The notes below the pieces were generated by a model. The model saw only the letters and a list, made by a program, of their open reading frames with translations. It had not been told where the DNA came from and did not search any database. Positions 1 to 8,228 of a DNA stretch of 64,000 nt are shown here, piece by piece. The stretch spans positions 62,001-126,000 of the forward strand of contig NZ_WWEO01000040.1 in NCBI RefSeq assembly GCF_009928685.1. The letters run 5' to 3'. The translations under genes were made by a program, and so were the position numbers. This stretch comes from Mucilaginibacter agri. Lineage in GTDB: Bacteria > Bacteroidota > Bacteroidia > Sphingobacteriales > Sphingobacteriaceae. The first letter of the stretch is position 1. Each line of letters begins with the position of its first letter.

Positions 1-675
1 ATAGAAACCGCCACCACCGTATGTTCTGTAGCATTGGCGCAAAACGGAGAGCTACTTGCCGTTAAGGAAGTAAAGGAACGTAATGTGCATGCAGAGATGA
101 TTACGCTGTTTATTCAGGATGTATGTGCGATGGCAGGCAAGCAGCTGAAAGATATTGATGCTGTTGCCGTGAGTAAAGGCCCTGGCTCATACACCGGTTT
201 GCGCATTGGAGTATCTACCGCAAAAGGAATTTGCTTCGGGCTGGATAAGCCATTAATAGCTGTTGATACCCTTGCCGCTATGGCAACTGGCGCAGCTACG
301 TTTGCAGGCGAGTATGATAGCAACGCTATACTTTGCCCCATGATTGATGCCCGCCGCATGGAGGTTTATACAGCCATGTTTACTACCACTGGCGAATTGG
401 TTAGACCTACCGCTGCTGAAATAATTGACGACAATAGCTTTGCAGAACTTCCCTCAGAACAGCAACTGGTAATATTTGGGGATGGTGCCGAAAAATGCAT
501 TCAGGCTTTGGCGCATCGCGGTAAATTGGCTTTCCTTTCACAATTTGAAAACTCGGCCAGTCAACTTACTCAGCTTGCGGCGCAAAAGTTTGCCAACAAA
601 GAATTTGAAGATGTGGCTTATTTCGAACCGTACTACCTCAAAGAATTTATAGCTGGCGTAAAAGGCGCGAAGTAG
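1..675 (+). CDS. tsaB: TsaB, tRNA threonylcarbamoyladenosine (t6A) synthesis protein, 5' partial
   Basis: Non-catalytic partner of TsaD in the TsaBDE complex that adds threonylcarbamoyl to A37 of ANN-decoding tRNAs in the cytosol. The reading frame is open from base 1 (ETATTVCSVAL, normally just after the initiator region), so only the first few codons lie outside the window. The ASKHA-fold signature GPGSYTGLRIGVSTAKG and the HAE segment are present. About 224 residues are visible, near the usual family length. An internal TTG at 34 is not the true start. The next gene is convergent and its stop lies 4 bp away. Confidence 0.95.
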   Translation: METATTVCSVALAQNGELLAVKEVKERNVHAEMITLFIQDVCAMAGKQLKDIDAVAVSKGPGSYTGLRIGVSTAKGICFGLDKPLIAVDTLAAMATGAATFAGEYDSNAILCPMIDARRMEVYTAMFTTTGELVRPTAAEIIDDNSFAELPSEQQLVIFGDGAEKCIQALAHRGKLAFLSQFENSASQLTQLAAQKFANKEFEDVAYFEPYYLKEFIAGVKGAK

Positions 676-679
676 ATAA

Positions 680-2107
680 TCAAAATATATTTTGAAACAA
701 CCGGCCAAAAAATCCTGGCTGTTCGCCCATTGGTATGTGGCTTGCGTTAGCTGCTGTTTCGATATCGGGGCCAAATTTAACCGAAAAGCCGAGGTAGATC
801 CCGACATCGGTATATGATTTTACCTTCATAATAGAGCTGTTATCTCCAAACGCTGATTGTAATACATTACTATCCTGCAGTAATTGCTCCGTGCCGATAA
901 AAAACTCAAAATTCGGGGCTTTATACATTAGCTGTGCCCCGAGATTGTACTGCTGCAGATCGTCAAAACTGCTGGAGAGGCCCAGTACCCATTTTTTGTA
1001 TTGGATATTATTTACAAATGCGCCCACATAGCCCTTGTAAAACAGCTCTTTAGAGCCCACTAATATAGGTTGATATCTGAAGTTGTTATTCTCATCAAGC
1101 CCAAATACTTTAGTTGCACTTACCTCAATCAGGGCATCTGTCGGCGAATAAAATGAGCCACGTGCATGTCCTGATCCGAAAATATTATAAAGCGAATTGT
1201 AAATTCTGGTTCCCACATCACTACTCCGGGCATTGGTTAACACACGCGTGCCACCAAAATGGGTGTTATAGGAGTCGCTGTTCCAATGTATAAAACCGAG
1301 ATCTTTAAGATTGTACTGAAATTTGAGGCCCCCCTCGGTAGTTTGTGCTAAACCAAAACTTACCGAAGCTCCGGGGTTTTTAAAAAGCGGCATTACATCA
1401 TTTACAGATAGAAGCCGTTGATCGAGATTGGCCTGATATTTACCGCGTAACGTAAGACTTATCTGGTTGTTGGTTTTGTCGAACGTAACGGCCGACTGAT
1501 CTATTTTAATCTGGTTATAAAGGATACCCGATAGGACACTAAACTTAAAGCCAGCCGCCCAATTATTGTTGAGTTCTTTACGGTAAAGCAGGCTAAATTG
1601 ATGGTAGGTTTGATATCTATATTTGTCGTTTAAAATATCGTCGTAGGTGCCATTCGGAAACCTCGAGCCGCCATCAAACAGAGCCACGCTTTCATTATTA
1701 AAGCGCAAGTTACCTTCACCTTTTATCTGGGCTGCAAAACCAAGCTCCTGATTGCCATCTAAGCTCGTAAATATCCTGAACATGGCAAGGTATACGTTGG
1801 CATCTACCTTTGCCTCGTTAACATATCCGCTATTAATAGGTAGCCGCGGGCGGGTAGTTCTGTTGGGTAAAAAAAGGTATTGCCTTAATGCGTTTTGCGC
1901 GTTACCGCTTACGCTAACGTTGGCGCTTATATTTGAAAGCAGAAAGTTGAAAGCATATTTTTTGCTCGAATCGGGAATGAAAGCTCCCTGGGCCGGGTTC
2001 TCAAAAGACTCATACAGTGTATTACTAAAATACTGATTAAATCGTTGTGCTAAAGTCGGGGTAGTCAATAGTACACATAAGAAAATAGCTAACAACAACC
2101 TCTTCAT
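680..2107 (-). CDS. DUF5723-type outer-membrane-associated protein
   Basis: 475 residues starting with a signal peptide (MKRLLLAIFLCVLLTTPTLA, then Q). The rest is rich in aromatic and alternating polar/hydrophobic stretches and is consistent with an outer-membrane beta-barrel. The N-terminal pattern (YFSNTLYESFENPAQGAFIPDSSKKYAFNF cut into short blocks: NPAQGAF, SKKYAFN) resembles the Bacteroidota DUF5723 family. Function is unknown. It is a single gene, convergent with tsaB. The family assignment is from memory of its N-terminal pattern. Confidence 0.75.
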   Translation of the reverse strand: MKRLLLAIFLCVLLTTPTLAQRFNQYFSNTLYESFENPAQGAFIPDSSKKYAFNFLLSNISANVSVSGNAQNALRQYLFLPNRTTRPRLPINSGYVNEAKVDANVYLAMFRIFTSLDGNQELGFAAQIKGEGNLRFNNESVALFDGGSRFPNGTYDDILNDKYRYQTYHQFSLLYRKELNNNWAAGFKFSVLSGILYNQIKIDQSAVTFDKTNNQISLTLRGKYQANLDQRLLSVNDVMPLFKNPGASVSFGLAQTTEGGLKFQYNLKDLGFIHWNSDSYNTHFGGTRVLTNARSSDVGTRIYNSLYNIFGSGHARGSFYSPTDALIEVSATKVFGLDENNNFRYQPILVGSKELFYKGYVGAFVNNIQYKKWVLGLSSSFDDLQQYNLGAQLMYKAPNFEFFIGTEQLLQDSNVLQSAFGDNSSIMKVKSYTDVGIYLGFSVKFGPDIETAANASHIPMGEQPGFFGRLFQNIF

Positions 2108-2293
2108 TAGGTACTGGCTAATCAGATAATATAATATCCGAAAACATCAAATAGTTTCCGTTATTGAATATATATATTAAACAGAAAAGGAGTTTGACGT
2201 TATCCGCCCGAAGTAGTTTTCGCCAGTTTTATGTGAAATATGGTGTAGTTATTTTTCTTGAGGCGATAGGTATATTATCTATTAAGAAATTGG

Positions 2294-3877
2294 TTACTCG
2301 CTGGTTTTTGTCGAATCTGCCTTAGCCAGTTTCATGCAAAAATTAGTGTAGAAATTTTTATCAGAAGCGATTAACTGGTACGAAGCAGCATAGTAATTTT
2401 TAAAGCCTGGATCATTTTTCTGAAAGGTGTCGTAGAACCCAGGTTTCAAGTCGCGCTTAAATACCTGTTTCATATTCTTGAAATTAATAAAGAAGGCTAC
2501 GTTACTGCGCTCTGACAACAAAAGGTCGAAATCATTGTAAGATTCTGTCTTGTTCAAAAACTTTTGGTTATTGTAGCTTTCATAATATGAGCGGATTTCT
2601 GATGCCGTGTTTGCCAATACCAGGTAGTTATTAATCACCGTGAAATACGGCTTATTAAAAATTCCGAAAGCGTCGCCCAGTAAGTAAAAGGGCACTTTGC
2701 TGTAGTTAAGCTGGCCGATATTGTCGCTTACTGCGGTACTTATGTTCATCAACGAGGGGAAAAGCTGCTGCCCGTTGTTTACTTCGATAATGGCTATCTT
2801 TTCCTGAAAACGAGTGGTGAGCACTGTAAATTCTTTACCCAATTGATCATTAAATTCCTTGTCGAAATTTACTCCCGTCTCTGTTTTAATTTGCTTAAAG
2901 AGGTCTTGCTTTTTTTGCTTATTGCCGCTTTTTTCATTCCATGCAGCAAGGTCTTTGATAAACTTGTTGGGGTTCGACACCGCAAAGGTTGTACTGTAAG
3001 CAGTAGTGGCTGGAAAGATCTCGTTTAAATGATTTTCCACAGGCTGCTGGCTTGCAAACAAGTTAAGGTAGCTTATCGGTTGTTTTAGATCGAGTCGGGT
3101 AAGGCCGTTAAACATTAAGGCATTTGACTTATAGTTAAGGCTCAATGCTGCCTGCCCCGGCAATATGCGAAACGCTCTGAAAAGATCGGGATTACTACTG
3201 ATAAACAATTGCTGAAACAAAGGCTGTAGCTGTGTATAGTTTACATACAATATGGCCATAGCATTGTTATGCTGCTGTTCTGATAGTTGTAAAAAGCTAT
3301 GCTTTTCTTTTTTATAATCGTAATTGGCACTTTTGTCTATCAACTCTTCAGCAAAGCTCCCTCTAAATATATGATGCTCAGATTCTATCAAATAAAAAGG
3401 GCGGCCTAAGCCGGTAATATCTATTTCAAAAACTTGCTTATCTCCCCGTTTTATCTGCTGTACCTTAACGCTGTCAATACCTTTAAGCAGGTCAATTAAC
3501 GAGCCCTTTGGTGATTTATCAAAGGATGTAGTCAATAGAAAATCAACGCGATCTGCAGTTGATGGGTGTATGGATACGTAAATAGGTTGGTTCTCAAAAT
3601 AAGGCTTTAGCGCTGCATTGTTAAGCAGGTGTTTACGTAAGGCATCAAGCTCCGTAGTTTTAGTTTGGCCGGCAATAGCAGTGAGCAATTGGTTGCCGCT
3701 AAAAGCTTCATAAAAGCCTTCGTCGTTACTAAATTCGGCTATCAGCGATGCATCTGCAGGTATATGCTGCATCACTTCTACAGGGCGTTTGCCCGGTGGA
3801 TTTAAATTTTTGAAGTAAAATACAGTTACCACTGCTGTAGCAATAAGCAAGATAAGGGTGGTAATCAGGTGTTTCAT
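2294..3877 (-). CDS. Membrane-anchored DUF3352-like protein of unknown function
   Basis: 527 residues with an N-terminal hydrophobic segment (about residues 5-22) that should anchor or export the protein. A long soluble part follows, with the IPADASLIAEF motif typical of Bacteroidota DUF3352-like proteins. No catalytic motif is seen. It stands alone, divergent from the DUF423 gene, with 84 bp between the two starts. The family is a resemblance only. Confidence 0.65.
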   Translation of the reverse strand: MKHLITTLILLIATAVVTVFYFKNLNPPGKRPVEVMQHIPADASLIAEFSNDEGFYEAFSGNQLLTAIAGQTKTTELDALRKHLLNNAALKPYFENQPIYVSIHPSTADRVDFLLTTSFDKSPKGSLIDLLKGIDSVKVQQIKRGDKQVFEIDITGLGRPFYLIESEHHIFRGSFAEELIDKSANYDYKKEKHSFLQLSEQQHNNAMAILYVNYTQLQPLFQQLFISSNPDLFRAFRILPGQAALSLNYKSNALMFNGLTRLDLKQPISYLNLFASQQPVENHLNEIFPATTAYSTTFAVSNPNKFIKDLAAWNEKSGNKQKKQDLFKQIKTETGVNFDKEFNDQLGKEFTVLTTRFQEKIAIIEVNNGQQLFPSLMNISTAVSDNIGQLNYSKVPFYLLGDAFGIFNKPYFTVINNYLVLANTASEIRSYYESYNNQKFLNKTESYNDFDLLLSERSNVAFFINFKNMKQVFKRDLKPGFYDTFQKNDPGFKNYYAASYQLIASDKNFYTNFCMKLAKADSTKTSE

Positions 3878-3961
3878 TATTTTTAGTTACGGCAAATTTA
3901 GATTTTTACGCAATGCCCATAAAGTAATTATTTCAAATGGTTAATTTAGCCCAATACCATT

Positions 3962-4348
3962 ATGAATAAACAAATAGTAATAACAGGCGCATTGTTTGGT
4001 GCGCTTGCAGTAATTACCGGCGCTTTCGGCGCACACGGGCTAAAGGCAGTATTAACATCATCACAACTCGAAACCTGGCATACGGCGGTTCAATACCACT
4101 TTTACCACGTTTTTGCATTGCTATTTTTGTCTACTTTCGGACGATTCAAAAATAACGTAATTTTTACCGGATACTGGCTTTTTACTTTCGGTATTCTGCT
4201 TTTTTCGGGCTCGTTATATTTATTGTCGTGCCGTGATGTTTTGGGCTGGAGCTGGTTGCATTGGCTCGGTCCGGTTACGCCCGTAGGTGGTTTACTTTTT
4301 ATAGCCGGATGGATAACGCTTGCCGTTGCCGCCATTAGGCACAGATAG
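3962..4348 (+). CDS. DUF423 family small integral membrane protein
   Basis: 128 residues with about four hydrophobic segments and the family hallmark GAFGAHGLK near residue 20, followed by WHTAVQYHFYH. DUF423 (YgdD-type) proteins are inner-membrane proteins of unknown role. It ends 14 bp before the priA start. A TAnnTTTG promoter element lies in that gap, so priA may also have its own promoter. Confidence 0.9.
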   Translation: MNKQIVITGALFGALAVITGAFGAHGLKAVLTSSQLETWHTAVQYHFYHVFALLFLSTFGRFKNNVIFTGYWLFTFGILLFSGSLYLLSCRDVLGWSWLHWLGPVTPVGGLLFIAGWITLAVAAIRHR

Positions 4349-4351
4349 ATC

Positions 4352-4359
4352 TATTTTTG
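4352..4359 (+). promoter_or_regulatory. TAnnTTTG -7 element, leaderless-type, for priA
   Basis: TATTTTTG ends 3 bp before the ATG at 4363. The Bacteroidota housekeeping -7 consensus is TAnnTTTG, with transcription starting several bases downstream, so the mRNA would begin at or next to the start codon. No clear -33 TTTG was found at the ideal spacing. Confidence 0.5.
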
Positions 4360-4362
4360 GAA

Positions 4363-6849
4363 ATGCTCGAATTTGCGGATTCATATCACGCAGGCCGTAA
4401 AACGCTTTTTGTTGACGTTATTTTACCGTTGGCCATTGCCAAAAACTATACCTACCGCGTTCCGTTTGAACTGAACAATGCTGTAGCTATAGGCAAGAGG
4501 GTGGTGGTACAATTTGGTAAGAGCAAATTATATACCGCTATTATTGCCGGTATAAGCGAGCACGCGCCCGAAAAATACGAGGCTAAATACTTGATGGATG
4601 TTCTCGACGAGCAGCCTGTTGTTACCGAAGTGCAGCTGTCGTTTTGGCAATGGATGGCCAACTATTATCTGTGCAATACAGGCGAGGTAATGAACGCGGC
4701 GCTGCCATCGGCCTTAAAGCTGGCAAGCGAAACCAAGATTGTTCTTAACAAAGATTATGAGATAGACCGTACAGCACTGCACGATAAAGAATATCTGATT
4801 GTAGACGCACTCGATATTCAACCCGAGCTTACGGTGAGTGATATTGCCAAATTGCTTGGGCAAAAAACGGTAATGCCGATATTAAAGCTGATGTTCGAAA
4901 AGAACCTCATTATGATATCGGAAACAGTAAACGAGCGGTATAAGCCACGCAAACGCGCCTATATTAAACTGAACCCTTTTTACCAGGGCGAGCAAATGCA
5001 GGAGCTTTTTGAACTGTTGGAAAAGCGGGCACCCAAACAAGCCGACGTGGTGCTGGCTTACATTAACCTGGCACGCGGCGGTAAAAAGGTTTCCAAAAAT
5101 GATTTACTCGAGGCATCAGGCGCCACTTCCGCGGTTGTGAAGGCATTGGTAGAAAAAGAGATCTTATTTGCCGAAGATGTTAATGTAAGTCGCCTCTTTT
5201 TTGAAAATGATACCGACCCTGAGCTTGCCGCCGTTTTGAGCGATGAGCAGGAAACTGTTTTAACAGAAATCCGCACGCAGTTTGAGCAAAAGGACGTGGT
5301 TTTGCTGCATGGTATTACGTCCTCGGGCAAAACCCAACTTTATATTAAACTGATAGAGGAGATGATTGCCTCCGGCAGGCAGGTGCTATACCTGTTGCCG
5401 GAAATTGCCCTAACCACGCACATTATAGAGCGCCTGCGCAGGTATTTTGGCGAATCCATAGGTGTTTATCACTCCCGGTTTAATGATCAGGAGCGAGTGG
5501 AGGTATGGCAAAAAGTACTCGATGGTAGTTATAAGATTGTGCTCGGCGCACGTTCGTCAGTATTTTTGCCGTTTAATGATTTAGGGCTGATCGTAGTTGA
5601 CGAGGAGCACGAAACCTCCTACAAACAGTTCGACCCAGCACCCCGTTATAATGCCCGCGATGCCGCAATTTATTTAGGCGCTATGTACCAGGGCAAGGTA
5701 TTGCTTGGTTCGGCCACACCATCTATCGAATCATACTATAACGCGAAAACCAATAAATATGGTTTTGCCGAATTGAAAACCCGTTACGGAGGCGTAGAAA
5801 TGCCCGAGATACAGGTGGTAAACATAGCCGAAGAGCTGAAGAGGAAAACCATGAGCTCGCACTTTACCAGTGTACTGATGGATGATATGCAGCAGGCTAT
5901 CGAGAAAAAGGAGCAGATTATCTTGTTTCAAAACCGTCGAGGCTATGCACCAGTAATGCTTTGTAAGACCTGTGCCTTTACTCCTAAATGCATTAATTGC
6001 GACGTGAGCCTCACTTATCACAAAAGCAGCGGTAAAATGCATTGCCATTACTGCGGCTATAAGGAAGATAGCCCTACTACCTGCCCGGCCTGCGGTTCGG
6101 CGCATTTGGAATACAAGGGTTTCGGTACGGAAAAGGTAGAAGATGAACTTAGCGTTCTGCTACCCGATGCCCGCATTATGCGCATGGACCTCGATACCAC
6201 CCGTGCCAAAAATGCCTTTCAGAATATTATGAATGATCTGGAAGAGAAGCGCCTGGATATACTGGTAGGCACCCAGATGGTAGCCAAAGGTTTAGACTTT
6301 GCCGATGTAACCGTTATTGGTATCATCAATGCAGACAGCCTGCTAAAATACCCCGATTTTCGTGCAAACGAACGCAGCTTCCAGATGTTGGCGCAGGTAA
6401 GCGGAAGGGCAGGGCGCAGGGGTAAACAAGGCAAGGTGGTTATTCAGACTTACGACCCTAGTCACCGAGTAATACAACAGGTTATAGATAATAATTATGC
6501 CGACCTATACACCAACGAGATAGACGAACGAAAAACGTTTAAATATCCCCCGTTTTATCGCATGATTCAACTGGATATCAAGCATAAAGATCCCGATCTG
6601 CTTTATCAGCAGGCCGAATACATTGCCGGCGAATTAAGGAAACATTTCGGCGAACGGGTTATCGGTCCGGAATACCCACTGGTGAGCCGGATCCGGAACT
6701 TCTACATCAAAACCATTATGCTCAAGTTTGAGCGGGATACCTTATCGTTAAATAAGGCCAAGGATATTATCCGGAATGTTGTGCTACAGTTTCAAACTAC
6801 CAAGCTTAGTAAGGGTTGTGTGATACAGCCGGATGTTGATCCGTATTAA
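4363..6849 (+). CDS. priA: PriA, primosomal replication restart helicase
   Basis: Superfamily 2 DNA helicase that reloads the replisome at stalled forks. It has an N-terminal 3'-DNA-binding domain, a Walker A motif (GITSSGKTQ), a DEEH box (VVDEEHETSYKQ), a cysteine-rich zinc region (CKTCAFTPKCINC, then CHYCGY and CPACGS) and a C-terminal helicase lobe with SGRAGRRGKQGKV. At 828 residues it is a normal length. I chose ATG 4363 over the TTG at 4357, because that TTG is part of the promoter-like TATTTTTG. Confidence 0.97.
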   Translation: MLEFADSYHAGRKTLFVDVILPLAIAKNYTYRVPFELNNAVAIGKRVVVQFGKSKLYTAIIAGISEHAPEKYEAKYLMDVLDEQPVVTEVQLSFWQWMANYYLCNTGEVMNAALPSALKLASETKIVLNKDYEIDRTALHDKEYLIVDALDIQPELTVSDIAKLLGQKTVMPILKLMFEKNLIMISETVNERYKPRKRAYIKLNPFYQGEQMQELFELLEKRAPKQADVVLAYINLARGGKKVSKNDLLEASGATSAVVKALVEKEILFAEDVNVSRLFFENDTDPELAAVLSDEQETVLTEIRTQFEQKDVVLLHGITSSGKTQLYIKLIEEMIASGRQVLYLLPEIALTTHIIERLRRYFGESIGVYHSRFNDQERVEVWQKVLDGSYKIVLGARSSVFLPFNDLGLIVVDEEHETSYKQFDPAPRYNARDAAIYLGAMYQGKVLLGSATPSIESYYNAKTNKYGFAELKTRYGGVEMPEIQVVNIAEELKRKTMSSHFTSVLMDDMQQAIEKKEQIILFQNRRGYAPVMLCKTCAFTPKCINCDVSLTYHKSSGKMHCHYCGYKEDSPTTCPACGSAHLEYKGFGTEKVEDELSVLLPDARIMRMDLDTTRAKNAFQNIMNDLEEKRLDILVGTQMVAKGLDFADVTVIGIINADSLLKYPDFRANERSFQMLAQVSGRAGRRGKQGKVVIQTYDPSHRVIQQVIDNNYADLYTNEIDERKTFKYPPFYRMIQLDIKHKDPDLLYQQAEYIAGELRKHFGERVIGPEYPLVSRIRNFYIKTIMLKFERDTLSLNKAKDIIRNVVLQFQTTKLSKGCVIQPDVDPY

Positions 6850-6946
6850 CAGTGTGGTAAAAATAAAAGACTGATAAACAACAGGCTTTAAACTTGTCAA
6901 GATTAACATTAAATTATAGCAGGGTTAAGCGTGCCTTAATTTGCCT

Positions 6947-6954
6947 AGATTTGT
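6947..6954 (+). promoter_or_regulatory. TAnnTTTG -7 element, leaderless-type, for pcm
   Basis: TAGATTTG lies 7 bp before the ATG at 6962, which puts the expected transcription start at or one base before the start codon. It matches the Bacteroidota consensus exactly. Confidence 0.5.
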
Positions 6955-6961
6955 ACTAACA

Positions 6962-7618
6962 ATGGCCTACAAGTTTATAGACAATTATCGCGAAAAAGGT
7001 GCCCGTAAAAGACTGGTTGATATTTTAGTTAAGAAGGGTATAGAAGACGAACGTTTATTGCAAGCCATTGGAAAAGTGCCTCGCCATTACTTTTTCGACG
7101 AAACTTTCTGGAATCAGGCGTACCGGGATATCGCTTTCCCAATAGGCGAGGGGCAGACTATTTCACAGCCCTACACCGTCGCATATCAAACACAGTTGCT
7201 TCATGTGGGCAGAAATGATAAAGTATTGGAAATCGGCACCGGATCGGGCTATCAAACCTGTATCTTATTAGAACTCGGTGCCAAAGTTTATACCATAGAA
7301 CGCCAGGAGAAGCTCTACGAGCGCACTAAACAGGTGCTGCCTTATATGGGCTACAAACCAAATTTCTTTTTAGGAGATGGCTCCAGAGGCATAGAAAGCC
7401 ATGCACCCTATGACAAGATCATCGTAACTGCCGGCGCTCCAACCGTGCCAGATGTTTTGCTTAAACAACTTAAAGTAGGCGGTATCTTGGTTATCCCAGT
7501 AGGTGACGAAGAACAGCAGAAAATGGTAACAATCCTCAAAGTTGCCGAAAACGACTATGAAAAAGTTGTGCTAGATACCTTCAGGTTTGTACCGCTGGTA
7601 GGGGATAAAGCGTGGTAG
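6962..7618 (+). CDS. pcm: Protein-L-isoaspartate O-methyltransferase
   Basis: Repairs isoaspartyl residues in aged proteins by SAM-dependent methylation. The SAM motif I is GTGSGYQT, preceded by KVLEIG, and the family segment GQTISQPYTVA is present upstream. It is 218 residues, normal for Pcm. ATG 6962 (MAYKFIDNYREKG) is preferred to the TTG at 6941, which lies upstream of the promoter element. It is convergent with smpB across a palindromic terminator. Confidence 0.95.
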   Translation: MAYKFIDNYREKGARKRLVDILVKKGIEDERLLQAIGKVPRHYFFDETFWNQAYRDIAFPIGEGQTISQPYTVAYQTQLLHVGRNDKVLEIGTGSGYQTCILLELGAKVYTIERQEKLYERTKQVLPYMGYKPNFFLGDGSRGIESHAPYDKIIVTAGAPTVPDVLLKQLKVGGILVIPVGDEEQQKMVTILKVAENDYEKVVLDTFRFVPLVGDKAW

Positions 7619-7659
7619 TTAGAGAGTCGAGAATCGAGAGTCAGGAATCAGGACAAAAA

Positions 7660-7703
7660 ATAACAAGAAAGGCGACGATAGCTATCGTCGCCTTTCTTGT
7701 TAT
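7660..7703. terminator. 44-bp perfect palindrome, bidirectional terminator between pcm and smpB
   Basis: Two 22-bp arms are exactly complementary with no unpaired centre (axis between 7681 and 7682). The GC-rich core GGCGACGATAG is flanked by an A tract on one side and a T tract on the other, so it can terminate both convergent genes. Confidence 0.8.
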
Positions 7704-7758
7704 GGTTCCAAAGTCTTGATTCTTGCTTCTCTTTCTTCCCCTTTAGGGGGCAGGGGGG

Positions 7759-8208
7759 CTATCTTTTCATCGCCCTATCCATCTCCACTTTGGTGTCGCG
7801 TTCTTTTAGGGTTTCGCGTTTGTCGTAGGTCTTTTTACCTTGGGCAAGGGCGATTTTTAATTTGGCGAAACCGCGCTCGCTGATAAAAATAGCCAGTGGA
7901 ATTATGGTGAAGCCTTTCTCTTCGGTGCGGGTTTTAAGCTTTTTGAGTTCCTTTTTATTTAAAAGCAACACACGGTCGCGCTTGGCCTCGTGGTTGTAAA
8001 ATGAGCCGTGCGAGTATTCTGCAATATGCAGGTTGCGGATGTACAATTGATTATCAATAAATGTACAGAAAGCATCATTAAGGTTGGCCTTACCATCACG
8101 GATCGATTTAATTTCGGTCCCCAATAGTTTTAAACCAGCCACATACTCGTCAAGCACATGATATTCAAAATATGCTTTTTTATTCTTTATATATAAGTCT
8201 TCTGCCAT
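7759..8208 (-). CDS. smpB: SmpB, SsrA (tmRNA)-binding protein
   Basis: Binds tmRNA and brings it to stalled ribosomes for trans-translation. It is 149 residues, the usual size. Family segments are NKKAYFEYHVLDEYVAGL, GTEIKSIRDGKANL and the C-terminal KKTYDKRETLKERD. It is the downstream neighbour of the mntR-mntH operon on the same strand, 20 bp after mntH ends in the opposite sense of reading. tmRNA itself is not in the window. Confidence 0.97.
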   Translation of the reverse strand: MAEDLYIKNKKAYFEYHVLDEYVAGLKLLGTEIKSIRDGKANLNDAFCTFIDNQLYIRNLHIAEYSHGSFYNHEAKRDRVLLLNKKELKKLKTRTEEKGFTIIPLAIFISERGFAKLKIALAQGKKTYDKRETLKERDTKVEMDRAMKR

Positions 8209-8228
8209 TACTGCTGCAAATATGCAAA